Assembly: GCA_016462625.1 (NCBI GenBank)
Contig: JAEMSV010000045.1
Span: 1-29,610, forward strand
Source of the DNA: Solirubrobacteraceae bacterium
GTDB taxonomy: Bacteria > Actinomycetota > Thermoleophilia > Solirubrobacterales > Solirubrobacteraceae
DNA length: 29,610 nucleotides
Reading direction: 5' to 3'
Within the stretch, counting starts at the first letter, position 1. The number at the start of each line of letters is the position of its first letter. Both the position numbers and the translations under genes were made by a program. A model generated the notes under the pieces. It did no database searches. It worked only from the letters and a program-made list of their open reading frames with translations, and was not told where the DNA came from. This document shows, in pieces, positions 16,241-24,494 of the stretch.

Positions 16241-16242
16241 GC

Positions 16243-18951
16243 CTAGCGTCGCCCTCGCGCGACCAGGGTGTTCGTCGACGTGTGCGCGCGCGGCCGGACG
16301 ATCCCCGCGGCGGGCGGGTTCGGCGTCACGGTGACGCGCACGCGAGCGCGGCGCTTCTCGCGCACGGCACGAGCCGTCGCGCGGGAGAGCCGCAGCCGCA
16401 GCGTCTTGGTCTTCCCCACCGCCAGGTTCTTGAACGTCACCGTGCCGAGCGACTTGGCCTTCCCCCCGGCTGCACCGAGCACGTGTGCCTGCACCTTGCC
16501 GGAGCACGTGCCGGCGCCCGTGCCGCAGATGACCTTCAGCGTGATCCGCCGGTCAGCGCTCAGCCGCAGCTCTCCCGTGACGAGCCGTGGCCGCGCGCCG
16601 GTGCGCGGAACGACGCCGGTGTCGGACGCACCCAGATCGTCGGCGCGGGCGCAGCTGGCCGGACGCGGAATCGGGAGCCGGGTGAGCCCGAGCTCGCGCG
16701 GGTCGATGTCGCACGGGTCGGCGTTGCAGAGCTTCGGATCGCCCAGTCCCAGCTCGGCGAGCGCGATGCCGAGCGGCGTGGTGCACGCCTTCGCCGGGGG
16801 CTGGTCGGTCGACGTCGGCTTCGGCCCGGTCGAACCCGCCGGCCGCACGTCGACCGTGAGGGTCGTCGTGTCGGTGTCATCGCCGCGCGTGACGACGAGC
16901 GTGGCCGTCCGCTGGACCGCACGCGTGTAGGTGTGCTCGAGGACCGTGCCGAACGACGTGCCCGACGTCTCGCTGCCGTCGCCCCAGTCGAGCGTCCACG
17001 AATTGCCCTGGGACCCTTCGAGGGAGAGCTTGGTGACGCCGTTCTCGACCGCCGGGGAGACCAGCGCCAGCTTGGCGACCGCCTCGGCCGCTGCTCCGGC
17101 GGTCACCGTGAAAGGCGCGGTGGCCTTGTCGCCGGCGAAGGTCGTGATCTCGAGCGTCCCCGCGTACGCCCGTGTCTCGCCGTAGGTGTGGCTGATGGGC
17201 TCGTCCATCGCGTCCCAGCCGCCGGTGCGGGAACTGCCGTCGCCGAAGTCGAGCTTCCATTCGCGGATGTCGCCGGTCGACTGCCCGAGATCGAACTCCG
17301 CGTCCGCGGAGCCGGTGACGGAGTTCGCGACCACGCTCGCCGCGAGCGGCTGACCGGCGCGAACGGCGCCGAAGAACGCCGTGCCGGTATCGCCGTCGTC
17401 GTCGGTGACGCGCACGGTGAAGCGCCGCGGGCGCGTCAGCAGATTGGTGTCGCGCGGCCCCCGGACGTCGAACGACAGGGCATCGCCGTTCGGAAAGCAG
17501 TTTCCACCCGAGGATTCGCCGGGCCCCGTGAGCTCGCAGCGGACCCACGGCGCCGCGTCGGCGCCGGCGTTGTCGGGGTCGACCGCCAGCGGCACGACGT
17601 TCGCGATTGCGGTTTCGGCGTCATCGACGACGATCCGCGTGCCGTTCGCGATCACGGTGCTCTCGTCGTCGCGGTCGAAGAAGGAGATCGCAGGCCCGAC
17701 TCGCGCGACGCCGGGCTCGTCGCTGCAGCTCGTGAGGTCTGCCCGCAGCACCGAGATCCTGATCGCGCGCCCGCCGGCGTTCTCGACGACGGCGACCCGC
17801 TTCGGCGCGTCCGCGCCGTCGCTCGCGAGCCGGACGTCGCCGCTCGTCAGCCGACAGGCGACCTGGCCGCCGGCGACCGGCAGGAAGCGGCGAACGACGT
17901 CCCCGGCGGGGTCGAGCTCCATCAGCCGGTCGGGCAGGGACGTGTCTCGATCCGCGAAGGCAGGCAGCACGAAGGACCCGTCCCCGAAGAGCGCGAAGTC
18001 CAGCGGCCCCTCCGCCCCGCCGAGGGGCCGGGTCCCGATGCCCTGACGGATCCGGTTGGCACCGGCCTCCTCGCCGCCGACGGCGTCCACCTGCGTCAGG
18101 TCGGTCACGTCGAACGACCGGGTCGCATCCCCGTACTGGCTCAGCAGCGTGAGTTGGGCGCTCGTGCCGTCGCGGCGCAGGTGCATGGCTCGTGGTCCGG
18201 GGACGTTCCGGTCCAGGATCAGGCCGAAGTTCCCGAGGAGGCATTCGGCTCCGCACACCGGCAGGGCGGCCACCCTGGCGCCATCTGCCGCGAAGACCTG
18301 GACGCGGAACGGTCCGACGGGCGGCTCGGTCTGCGGATCGCCGGTCACGAGCGCCCCGCCCCACTCGAACGCCGCTCCGGCGATGCCCGTATCCGCGACA
18401 TACACGCGGTGGGTCGCCTCATCCACGGCCAGGGCCCCCGGCAGCGCCCTCCGGGCGAACCAGTCGCCGCCCTCGTCGGAGGGTCCCACCAGTTCCTGCC
18501 ACGCCGCGGTGGCGAACGCCGAGAGGTCGAGCGCCATGACGCGGTCGCCCGCCGAGACGTACAGCCGGCGCGCCGACCGGTCGATCGCCATTCCGGCCGG
18601 CTTGATGAGGTACGTCCCACTCGAGATGTAGGCCCCGTAGCTCCGCCCGGTCAGCGTCGTGGACGGCGTCGGCGAACCGGCATCCGCCGGGATCTTGACC
18701 ACGCGGATCGAGTACTCGCTGCGCAGGTACGAGGCGCCGTCGTCGAACGATGTCTCTGCGTACTGCTGGAGCAGGTAGACGTCGCCGTTGCCGTCCATCA
18801 CGGCCCGATCCGCGCGCTGCTGCCCGGCCGGCGTCGCGGCCGTCAGCGCCACGGTCCTCTCCACCCCCCACGCGGACGCCACCTCCACCCGCACACCCGC
18901 AACCGCGATCAGGGTCGCGAGCACGCAGAGACAGGCAAAGGCAAGACGCAT
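16243..18951 (-). CDS. Large exported NHL-like propeller / PKD-repeat protein
   Basis: The product is 902 residues from an ATG at 18951. Residues 1-27 are a signal peptide (LAFACLCVLATLIAVAGV, then ASA). Residues about 30-410 look like an NHL or SMP30-type propeller, with PAGMAIDRSARRLYVSAGDR, ALAVDEATHRVYVADTGI and FALFGDGSFVLPAF. Residues about 415-530 are Ig-like, with VRVTDDDGDTG. Two PKD-like domains follow at about 544-620 (WKLDFGDGSSRTGG, HTYGETRAYAG) and 640-700 (WTLDWGDGSETSG, HTYTRA). Residues about 795-895 are a basic beta module (ITLKVICGTGAGTCSGKVQA, then LRLRLSRATARAVREKRRAR). No ribosome-binding site is obvious at the ATG, which lies 28 nt after the methyltransferase stop. It is first in the run of closely spaced exported-protein genes. 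Its function is unknown; secretion and a scaffolding or adhesive role are inferred from domains. Confidence 0.85.
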   Translation of the reverse strand: MRLAFACLCVLATLIAVAGVRVEVASAWGVERTVALTAATPAGQQRADRAVMDGNGDVYLLQQYAETSFDDGASYLRSEYSIRVVKIPADAGSPTPSTTLTGRSYGAYISSGTYLIKPAGMAIDRSARRLYVSAGDRVMALDLSAFATAAWQELVGPSDEGGDWFARRALPGALAVDEATHRVYVADTGIAGAAFEWGGALVTGDPQTEPPVGPFRVQVFAADGARVAALPVCGAECLLGNFGLILDRNVPGPRAMHLRRDGTSAQLTLLSQYGDATRSFDVTDLTQVDAVGGEEAGANRIRQGIGTRPLGGAEGPLDFALFGDGSFVLPAFADRDTSLPDRLMELDPAGDVVRRFLPVAGGQVACRLTSGDVRLASDGADAPKRVAVVENAGGRAIRISVLRADLTSCSDEPGVARVGPAISFFDRDDESTVIANGTRIVVDDAETAIANVVPLAVDPDNAGADAAPWVRCELTGPGESSGGNCFPNGDALSFDVRGPRDTNLLTRPRRFTVRVTDDDGDTGTAFFGAVRAGQPLAASVVANSVTGSADAEFDLGQSTGDIREWKLDFGDGSSRTGGWDAMDEPISHTYGETRAYAGTLEITTFAGDKATAPFTVTAGAAAEAVAKLALVSPAVENGVTKLSLEGSQGNSWTLDWGDGSETSGTSFGTVLEHTYTRAVQRTATLVVTRGDDTDTTTLTVDVRPAGSTGPKPTSTDQPPAKACTTPLGIALAELGLGDPKLCNADPCDIDPRELGLTRLPIPRPASCARADDLGASDTGVVPRTGARPRLVTGELRLSADRRITLKVICGTGAGTCSGKVQAHVLGAAGGKAKSLGTVTFKNLAVGKTKTLRLRLSRATARAVREKRRARVRVTVTPNPPAAGIVRPRAHTSTNTLVARGRR

Positions 18952-18979
18952 CAGTGGCAGGCCACGCGAGGCGCGGCGG

Positions 18980-19726
18980 TCAGCGCTTCGGGACCTCGAC
19001 GACCCACGACAGCCAGGGCCGGTCACCGAAGGTGCTCGCCACCGGGATGCCGCGCGCGCCGAAGAACTCGTCGACCGCGCGGCGGACGCCGAAGTCGCCG
19101 CCGGGCAGGTCCCCGTCGAAGTAGTCGTGGCCGGCGAACACCGCGCCGGGCTTCATCTTCGGGTACCAGGCCTCGAGGTCCTCGATGACGGAGGCGTAGT
19201 CGTGGCGCGCGTCGATGAAGGCGAAGTCGAGGGAACGGTCCTCGACGCGCTTCGCGCCCTCCATGCCGGTCATCCGCCAGATCTCGCTGCGGTCGCCGAA
19301 CCTCGCGAGCCGCTCCTGCGTCATGGCGTAGAAGCCGTCGTGCTCGGCCTGCACGACGTTCGAGGTGTCGTGGTACTCCTCGGCCGGGGCCTCCGCCCAC
19401 GGGTCGATGGAGATGAGCCTGCGCCCGCTCCACGCCTCGAGGATCGCCTCGGACGTCCGGCCGCGCTTGACGCCGACCTCCACGCCGAGACCCACCAGGC
19501 CGCGGCTGTTCAGCAGGTGGCCGACCTCGTACAGGTGCGCGAAGCCCGACAGGCTGCGCGCGTACGTCGGGCGCAGCGCCCGCTTGGCGGTGAACCGCAC
19601 CGCGCGCGCCGGGCGGCTCTCGCTGACCACCGCGCGGACGTACAGGCCGCGCAGGCCCCGTTCAGGCGGAAGCGCCTCCATGACGGCGGAGCTGAACGAC
19701 GCATCCTGGGTCAGCGCGGTAGACAT
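18980..19726 (-). CDS. Class I SAM-dependent methyltransferase
   Basis: The product is 248 residues. AGGAGA lies 8 nt upstream of the ATG at 19726 and fixes this start over an ATG at 19777. Residues about 72-94 hold the SAM-binding motif I (LGVEVGVKRGRTSEAIL), followed by RRLISIDPWAE with the acidic residue that contacts the SAM ribose. Residues about 165-205 hold LDFAFIDARHDYASVIEDL and KPGAVFAGHDYFDGDLPG, a pattern seen in Methyltransf_24 and related sugar or small-molecule methyltransferases. The product is cytoplasmic. It lies between the sulfation genes upstream and the exported-protein run downstream, so the acceptor could be a glycan or lipid precursor of the envelope; this is inference. 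The substrate cannot be read from the sequence. Confidence 0.85.
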   Translation of the reverse strand: MSTALTQDASFSSAVMEALPPERGLRGLYVRAVVSESRPARAVRFTAKRALRPTYARSLSGFAHLYEVGHLLNSRGLVGLGVEVGVKRGRTSEAILEAWSGRRLISIDPWAEAPAEEYHDTSNVVQAEHDGFYAMTQERLARFGDRSEIWRMTGMEGAKRVEDRSLDFAFIDARHDYASVIEDLEAWYPKMKPGAVFAGHDYFDGDLPGGDFGVRRAVDEFFGARGIPVASTFGDRPWLSWVVEVPKR

Positions 19727-19734
19727 GCGGGCAG

Positions 19735-19740
19735 TCTCCT
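19735..19740 (-). promoter_or_regulatory. Ribosome-binding site of the methyltransferase gene
   Basis: AGGAGA on the minus strand is 8 nt before the ATG at 19726-19724. This is one of the few strong sites in the window and decides the start. Confidence 0.7.
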
Positions 19741-19763
19741 GGCGCCGTGACGGGAAGTTGTAA

Positions 19764-19783
19764 ACCGGGTGTTGCATCCCGGT
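19764..19783 (-). terminator. Possible short hairpin after the cysNC gene
   Basis: ACCGGG and CCCGGT form a 6-bp stem around the 8-nt loop ATGCAACA, about 25 nt after the cysNC stop. The minus strand then becomes AT-rich (GTTTACAACTT), which could equally be part of a promoter for the methyltransferase gene. The stem is short, so confidence is low. Confidence 0.3.
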
Positions 19784-19807
19784 GAAGAACCGTCGCGCAG
19801 CCGCATC

Positions 19808-21691
19808 TCAGTCACCGAGCGCGGCCAGGACCTCCTCGACCGCGGCGTCGAGGCTGTCGGCGGGACGGACCACCAGATCCGGGTGCTCGGGGACCTCGTA
19901 GGGCTGGCCGACCCCCGTGAAGTGCGGGATCTCGCCCTTGCGCGCTCGGGCGTACAGGCCCTTCGGGTCGCGGCGCTCGCACTCGTCCTGCGGCGTGTCG
20001 AGCCACACCTCGACGAAGCGCAGCCCCTCCCCCTCGAGGACGCGGCGGGCCTGCTCGCGGTCGGCGGACGTCGGCGAGACGAGCGACACGATGACGACGG
20101 CGCCCGCGTCGGCGAGCAGCTGCGCGACGTGCGCGGTGCGGCGCACGTTCTCCGAGCGGTCGGCCGCCCCGAACCCGAGGTCGCCGTTGATGCCGTGGCG
20201 GAGGTTGTCGCCGTCCAGGCGATACGCCAGCCGGCCGGAGCCGACGAGCCGCGCCTCGATCGCGGCGCCGAGCGTGCTCTTCCCCGACGCCGGCAGGCCC
20301 GTGAGCCACACGCAGGCGCCCGAAGTGTGCAGGCTCGACCACCGGCGCTCGCGGGTGAGCTCACCGCGCTCCCACACGACGTTCGCACTGCGCGGCGGCG
20401 GCGCGGCCTCGGTGATCATCCCCGCCGCGACCGTGTCGCGCGTCTGCAGGTCGACGAGGATGAACGAGCCCATCGTGCGGTTCTCCGCGTACGGGTCCGG
20501 CGTCAGCGGCGCACTCGTGCGGACGTGCACGTGGCCGATCTCGTTGAGGTCGAGCGTCGCGGCCGTCCCGTCGAGCTCCATGGTCGTCACGTCGAGCCGC
20601 CCGCGGACGTCCTCGACGACGGCGCGGGCCTCGCGGGTTCCGTGGCGGATCAGGTACGGGCGGCCGACGTGCAGCGGCTCCTCGCTCATCCAGCACAGCG
20701 TCGCGGTGACGTCGCGGGAGACCGGGGGCGCGTCGTGCGGGTGGCAGATGAGGTCGCCGCGCGCCACGTCGAGGTCGTCTTCGAGGCGGATCGTCGCCGA
20801 GAGCGGCGGGGTCAGCGCGCCGTCCTCGCCGTCCAGGCGGTCGATCGCCGCGACGCGCGAGCGGTCGCCCGAGGGAAGGATCAGGACGTCATCCCCGGCG
20901 CGCAGCGATCCGCCGGCGATCTGCCCGGCGTACCCGCGGTAATCCTGGGTGCGGATGACCCACTGCACCGGGAAGCGCGCCGGGCCGGGCCCGCTGCGCA
21001 GCGCGGCGACGTCGATGTCCTCGAGGTGGCCCAGGAGCGGCGCGCCTCGATACCAGGGCGTGTTCGCCGACCGCTCGACGACGTTGTCGCCGAGCAGCGC
21101 GGAGACCGGGATGTGGTGCACGTCGCGGAAGGCGAGCCCGTCGGAGAACAACGTGAAGTCCTCGACCACGGCCTCGAACGCCGACTCACTCCAGCCCGCC
21201 ACGTCCATCTTGTTCACGGCGACGACGATGTGCGGGATTCCGAGCAGCGATGCGATCGTCGCGTGCCGGCGCGTCTGCTCGACGACCCCGATGCGCGCGT
21301 CGACGAGCAGCACCGCGACGTCGGCCGTCGAGGCACCGGTGACCATGTTGCGCGTGTACCGCACGTGGCCCGGCGTGTCGGCCAGGATGAACCGCCGACG
21401 TGGGGTCGCGAAGTAGCGGTACGCGACATCGATCGTGATCCCCTGCTCGCGCTCGGCGCGCAGCCCGTCGGTCACGAGCGCGAGATCGAGCTCCTGCCCG
21501 GACCCGCGGCGCTGGGAGACGGCGCGGACCTGATCGAGCTGGTCGGCGAAGATCGCCTTGCTGTCGTGCAGCAGGCGGCCGAGCAACGTCGACTTGCCGT
21601 CGTCGACCGAGCCCGCGGTGGCGATCCGCAGCAGGTCGACGGGCGGTGCGACCGTCGACGGAGGCGGCGACGTGACGTCGGTGGCGGCCAT
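19808..21691 (-). CDS. cysNC: Bifunctional sulfate adenylyltransferase large subunit / APS kinase
   Basis: The product is 627 residues from an ATG at 21691, 2 nt after the cysD stop. Residues about 20-430 are the CysN GTPase: P-loop GSVDDGKST near 27-35, REQGITIDVAYRYF, DTPGHVRYTRNMVTGAS near 101-117 and NKMD near 159. EF-Tu-like beta-barrel domains follow. Residues about 455-627 are adenylylsulfate kinase: P-loop GLPASGKST near 462-470, LDGDNLRHGINGDLGF, and SPTSADREQARRVL. With CysD it makes APS from ATP and sulfate, using GTP hydrolysis; the kinase half then makes PAPS. The length is normal for CysNC fusions and all main motifs are intact. Its neighbours are cysD and a sulfotransferase, without cysH or sulfite reductase genes, so PAPS is probably made for sulfation. 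Confidence 0.95.
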   Translation of the reverse strand: MAATDVTSPPPSTVAPPVDLLRIATAGSVDDGKSTLLGRLLHDSKAIFADQLDQVRAVSQRRGSGQELDLALVTDGLRAEREQGITIDVAYRYFATPRRRFILADTPGHVRYTRNMVTGASTADVAVLLVDARIGVVEQTRRHATIASLLGIPHIVVAVNKMDVAGWSESAFEAVVEDFTLFSDGLAFRDVHHIPVSALLGDNVVERSANTPWYRGAPLLGHLEDIDVAALRSGPGPARFPVQWVIRTQDYRGYAGQIAGGSLRAGDDVLILPSGDRSRVAAIDRLDGEDGALTPPLSATIRLEDDLDVARGDLICHPHDAPPVSRDVTATLCWMSEEPLHVGRPYLIRHGTREARAVVEDVRGRLDVTTMELDGTAATLDLNEIGHVHVRTSAPLTPDPYAENRTMGSFILVDLQTRDTVAAGMITEAAPPPRSANVVWERGELTRERRWSSLHTSGACVWLTGLPASGKSTLGAAIEARLVGSGRLAYRLDGDNLRHGINGDLGFGAADRSENVRRTAHVAQLLADAGAVVIVSLVSPTSADREQARRVLEGEGLRFVEVWLDTPQDECERRDPKGLYARARKGEIPHFTGVGQPYEVPEHPDLVVRPADSLDAAVEEVLAALGD

Positions 21692-21693
21692 GG

Positions 21694-22626
21694 CTAGAAA
21701 TACCCCTCGCGCTTGCGGTCTTCCATCGCGGCCTCGCCGACGCGATCGTCGGCGCGGGTCTCGCCGCGCTCGGTGATCCGCGTCGCGGCGATCTCCGCGA
21801 CGACGTCCTCGAGCGTGGCGGCCGTCGACCGGACCGCGCCCGTACAGCTCATGTCGCCCACGGTCCGGTAGCGGACCGTCTCGGTGAACGGCGTCTCGTG
21901 CGGGAGGCGCTCGATGAAGGGCGCGGTCGCGTAGACCATGCCGTCGCGGGCGAACACCTCGCGCTCGTGCGCGAAGTAGATGTTCGGCAGCTCGAGGTTC
22001 TCCACGCGGATGTACTGCCAGACGTCGAGCTCGGTCCAGTTGCTCAGCGGGAACACCCGCACGCTCTCGCCCGGCCCGATCGCGCCGTTGTACAGACTCC
22101 AGACCTCGGGACGCTGCGCCCGCGGATCCCACTGTCCGAGCCCGTCGCGGAAGCTGAAGATCCGCTCCTTCGCGCGGGCGCGCTCCTCGTCGCGGCGGGC
22201 GCCCCCGAATGCCGCGTCGAAGCCGTGCTCGGCGAGCGCGTCGAGCAGCGTGGTGGTCTGGAGCCGGTTGCGCGACGCGCGCGGGCCGCGGTCCTCGGTC
22301 ACCCGGCCCGCGTCGATCGAGTCCTGCACGGACGCGACGATCAGGCGCTCGCCGAGCTCGGCGATCCGGCGGTCGCGGTACTCGATGACCTCGGGGAAGT
22401 TGTGCCCGGTGTCGACGTGCATCAGCGGGAACGGGAGCCGCCCCGGGCGGAACGCCTTCTCGGCGAGCCGCAGGAGGACGATCGAGTCCTTCCCGCCGCT
22501 GAACAGGAGGACCGGCCGCTCGAGCTGCGCGACCACCTCCCGCATGACGTGGACCGATTCGGCCTCGAGCGCGCGGAGGTTGCGCAGCGCGGCCGCATCG
22601 GCGGTGAGCATGGTGGTGGGGTTCAT
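21694..22626 (-). CDS. cysD: Sulfate adenylyltransferase small subunit
   Basis: The product is 310 residues, the usual CysD length. The PP-loop LLFSGGKDSIVLLRLAEKAF lies near residues 40-60 and is the ATP-pyrophosphatase motif. Other family signatures are MHVDTGHNFPEVIEYRD, AFGGARRDEERARAKERIFS, PLSNWTELDVWQYI and VRYRTVGDMSCTGAV. The C-terminus ends DRKREGYF, as in typical CysD. It forms the sulfate adenylyltransferase complex with CysN and makes APS in the cytoplasm. The ATG at 22626 overlaps the sulfotransferase stop as ATGA (22623-22626), and the stop is 2 nt from the cysNC ATG, so the three genes are translationally linked. A second ATG 15 nt further in is possible. Confidence 0.96.
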   Translation of the reverse strand: MNPTTMLTADAAALRNLRALEAESVHVMREVVAQLERPVLLFSGGKDSIVLLRLAEKAFRPGRLPFPLMHVDTGHNFPEVIEYRDRRIAELGERLIVASVQDSIDAGRVTEDRGPRASRNRLQTTTLLDALAEHGFDAAFGGARRDEERARAKERIFSFRDGLGQWDPRAQRPEVWSLYNGAIGPGESVRVFPLSNWTELDVWQYIRVENLELPNIYFAHEREVFARDGMVYATAPFIERLPHETPFTETVRYRTVGDMSCTGAVRSTAATLEDVVAEIAATRITERGETRADDRVGEAAMEDRKREGYF

Positions 22627-23660
22627 GAGGAGAGGAGTCGCCGCCAGGTGGTCGGTGTCGGGATCTCGGTACGGGCCATCACGACGTCGCGTCCGGCCGA
22701 CGCCGCCAGCAGGGCGGCGTCCCGGATGCCGCCGGAAAGGTCAGAGACGGCGGTCCCGCCCAGCGCGTCGAGCTCGGCGAGCAGGAGCCCGAGGTCGTAG
22801 CCCATGACCTCCAGCCGCTCGCGACCCAGCCAGCGCAGCCAGCGCCGCGCCCACGCGCGCCGGACCGGGTTAGTCAGCGTCTGCCGCCACTTGTCCAGCG
22901 GCTCGGTGCTGAGCGCCCGGTACCGGTGGATGCCGGTGGGATCGCCCATCGAGCCCGACAGGCGGACCTCGGCGAACTCCCGCAGCGCCTGCTCGTTGAG
23001 CGCGATCCCCATCGCGTCGGTCAGCGGCCGCCATGCGCCGGGGTCCCCCGTGACCAGATCCTCGAACCGCACCGAGGCCGCGCGGTCCGCGTGTCGTTGG
23101 TAGGCGTCGACCATGCGCACCGGGCCGTCGAACAGGGCGAGCGTCTGGCGGTACGGCCGGAACCGGCCGCCGTCGAAGGTCTCGGCGAGCGACGCCAGCA
23201 CGCCGAGCGGGTTGCGCCAGAGGAAGAGGAGCCCGGCGTCCGGGAAGGTGCGCGCGATGTCGTCGATCACGAGGACGTAGCCCGGCGTCTTGTCGAGGAA
23301 GTGCGTCGCGCCGGGCCCGGCCGCCTGCCGGTACAGGCGCCGCGCGGCGTCCGCGAGGGCGGCGTCGACGTCCGCCCGCCCGCGCGGGAGGTGGTCGGAG
23401 AACTCCGCGATGGCGCCCGCCGCCAGGCGCTGCCAGTGCCCGGAGTCCGGCAGGTCCGCACGCTGGCTCGCCAGGAGGGGCAGCAGCAGCCAGGGTTCCG
23501 CGGTCGTCGCCACACCGTCGTGGGCGGCGAGCACGCGCTGCACCAGCGTGGATCCGCTCCGCGGCGCGGAGAACAGGAAGACCGGCCGCAACACCGCCGG
23601 TGCCGATGGGACGGCGGCGAGCGCGGCATCCGTGCGGGTCATGGCGAGCTCGGAACGCAT
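22623..23660 (-). CDS. PAPS-dependent sulfotransferase
   Basis: The product is 345 residues. The 5'-phosphosulfate-binding loop is FLFSAPRSGSTLVQRVLAA near residues 28-46. The 3'-phosphate-binding region is FLWRNPLGVLASLAETF near 150-166, with VRFEDLVTGD further on, in the Sulfotransferase_3 style. It transfers sulfate from PAPS to an acceptor that cannot be deduced. No signal peptide is seen, so it acts in the cytoplasm or at the inner membrane face, on a glycan or lipid precursor or a small molecule. AGGAG lies 10 nt before the ATG at 23660; another ATG is 18 nt further in. It overlaps cysD by 4 nt and follows the ECF sigma factor gene after 21 nt. Direct coupling to PAPS-making genes is a strong sign of a dedicated sulfation pathway. 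Confidence 0.9.
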   Translation of the reverse strand: MRSELAMTRTDAALAAVPSAPAVLRPVFLFSAPRSGSTLVQRVLAAHDGVATTAEPWLLLPLLASQRADLPDSGHWQRLAAGAIAEFSDHLPRGRADVDAALADAARRLYRQAAGPGATHFLDKTPGYVLVIDDIARTFPDAGLLFLWRNPLGVLASLAETFDGGRFRPYRQTLALFDGPVRMVDAYQRHADRAASVRFEDLVTGDPGAWRPLTDAMGIALNEQALREFAEVRLSGSMGDPTGIHRYRALSTEPLDKWRQTLTNPVRRAWARRWLRWLGRERLEVMGYDLGLLLAELDALGGTAVSDLSGGIRDAALLAASAGRDVVMARTEIPTPTTWRRLLSS

Positions 23661-23681
23661 CGTGCGTGGTCTCCTCGCGCG

Positions 23682-24353
23682 TCAGGCGGCGGCCGGGACC
23701 AGGACGACCGGGGCCGAGCCGGCTTCGCGCAGCTCCACGCGAAGCCGCTGACGGCCCCGGTGGTGCAGTGCGTGGATCGAGCTCTCGGTGCGCCCCAGCC
23801 GCGCAGCGATCTCGACGGGCGTCAGCCCGACCACGTGGCGCATCACCACGACGCGCCGCTGATCCTCCGGCAGCTCGTCGAGCGCGTCACGGAGGCTGAG
23901 ACCCGCGATGTGCCGCTCGACGGCCGCGACGCCCACGTCGGGCAGCTCCTCCTGCGGGGTCGCGCGGCGCTGACGCAGGTGGTCGAGCGCAACGTTGCGC
24001 GCCACCCGCAGCAGCCACGCGGAGAACGGCACGTCGTCGCGCGCCTGGTAGGCGCCGAGCCCGGGCAGGACCTTCGCGAAGACATGCTGCGTCAGGTCCT
24101 CCGCCTCGTGCTCGTCGCGCACGATGCTGCAGAGGTAGCCGTAGACGTTGTCCTTGAAGCGCAGGTACAGGTAGCGCAGCGCGTCCTCGTCCCCCCCGGT
24201 GGCCGCCGCGATCGTGCGGCGCTCATCCTCGCGGGACTCCGAGCGGTTGACCCGGGCATCGCGGGTGAACCGCGTGGCGGTCGCCGCGGTGTGGCCCGCA
24301 TCGCCGTAGCGGGCGCGGATCCGGGGGACGGGAGGGTCCTGAATGGGGCTCAT
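23682..24353 (-). CDS. ECF-type RNA polymerase sigma factor
   Basis: The product is 223 residues from an ATG at 24353, an uncertain choice because no ribosome-binding site is visible there. Region 2 lies near residues 58-130 (LRYLYLRFKDNVYGYLCSIV, DEHEAEDLTQHVFAKVLPGL, FSAWLLRVARNVALDHLRQR). Region 4 lies near 155-208 (ALDELPEDQRRVVVMRHVVG, LTPVEIAARLGRTESSIHAL, HHRGRQRLRVEL). The first 50 residues are poorly conserved, and the tail ends in a short hydrophobic stretch. No anti-sigma factor gene adjoins it, so control may be transcriptional; 11-nt repeats lie upstream. It is the first gene of the sulfation unit, which it may transcribe. The regulon is not deducible from the sequence. Confidence 0.92.
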   Translation of the reverse strand: MSPIQDPPVPRIRARYGDAGHTAATATRFTRDARVNRSESREDERRTIAAATGGDEDALRYLYLRFKDNVYGYLCSIVRDEHEAEDLTQHVFAKVLPGLGAYQARDDVPFSAWLLRVARNVALDHLRQRRATPQEELPDVGVAAVERHIAGLSLRDALDELPEDQRRVVVMRHVVGLTPVEIAARLGRTESSIHALHHRGRQRLRVELREAGSAPVVLVPAAA

Positions 24354-24407
24354 GAAGGGGCGTTCAGCGCTCGGTCTGGGAAACGGAGCGCAGACGGTTC
24401 CACCGAC

Positions 24408-24451
24408 GCGCTGGATGGCCGTGGCACCCGTGTTGGATGGGTGTTGGACGG
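24408..24451 (-). repeat. 11-nt phased direct repeats upstream of the sigma gene
   Basis: On the minus strand, CCGTCCAACAC (24451-24441) is followed directly by CCATCCAACAC (24440-24430), differing at one base. After one unrelated 11-nt unit, CCATCCAGCGC (24418-24408) returns in the same phase. The 11-nt period puts the copies on one face of the helix, as in operators of OmpR/PhoB-type regulators. A related CCATCCAAC occurs once in the PstS leader near 6098-6090. The binding protein is unknown. Confidence 0.5.
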
Positions 24452-24494
24452 CATCCGGCGCAAGCCCGGGCGGTGATCGCGCGTTCTTGGAGAT

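Noticed and set aside
16282..19188. A 968-codon open frame on the plus strand opposite the 902-aa exported protein
   Set aside because: Same GC shadow effect; it also runs across the boundary into the methyltransferase gene, which a real gene would not need to do.
19761..19790. A second Pho box upstream of the methyltransferase gene
   Set aside because: Only one CTTCACC half-site is present, with no second unit at 11 nt spacing.
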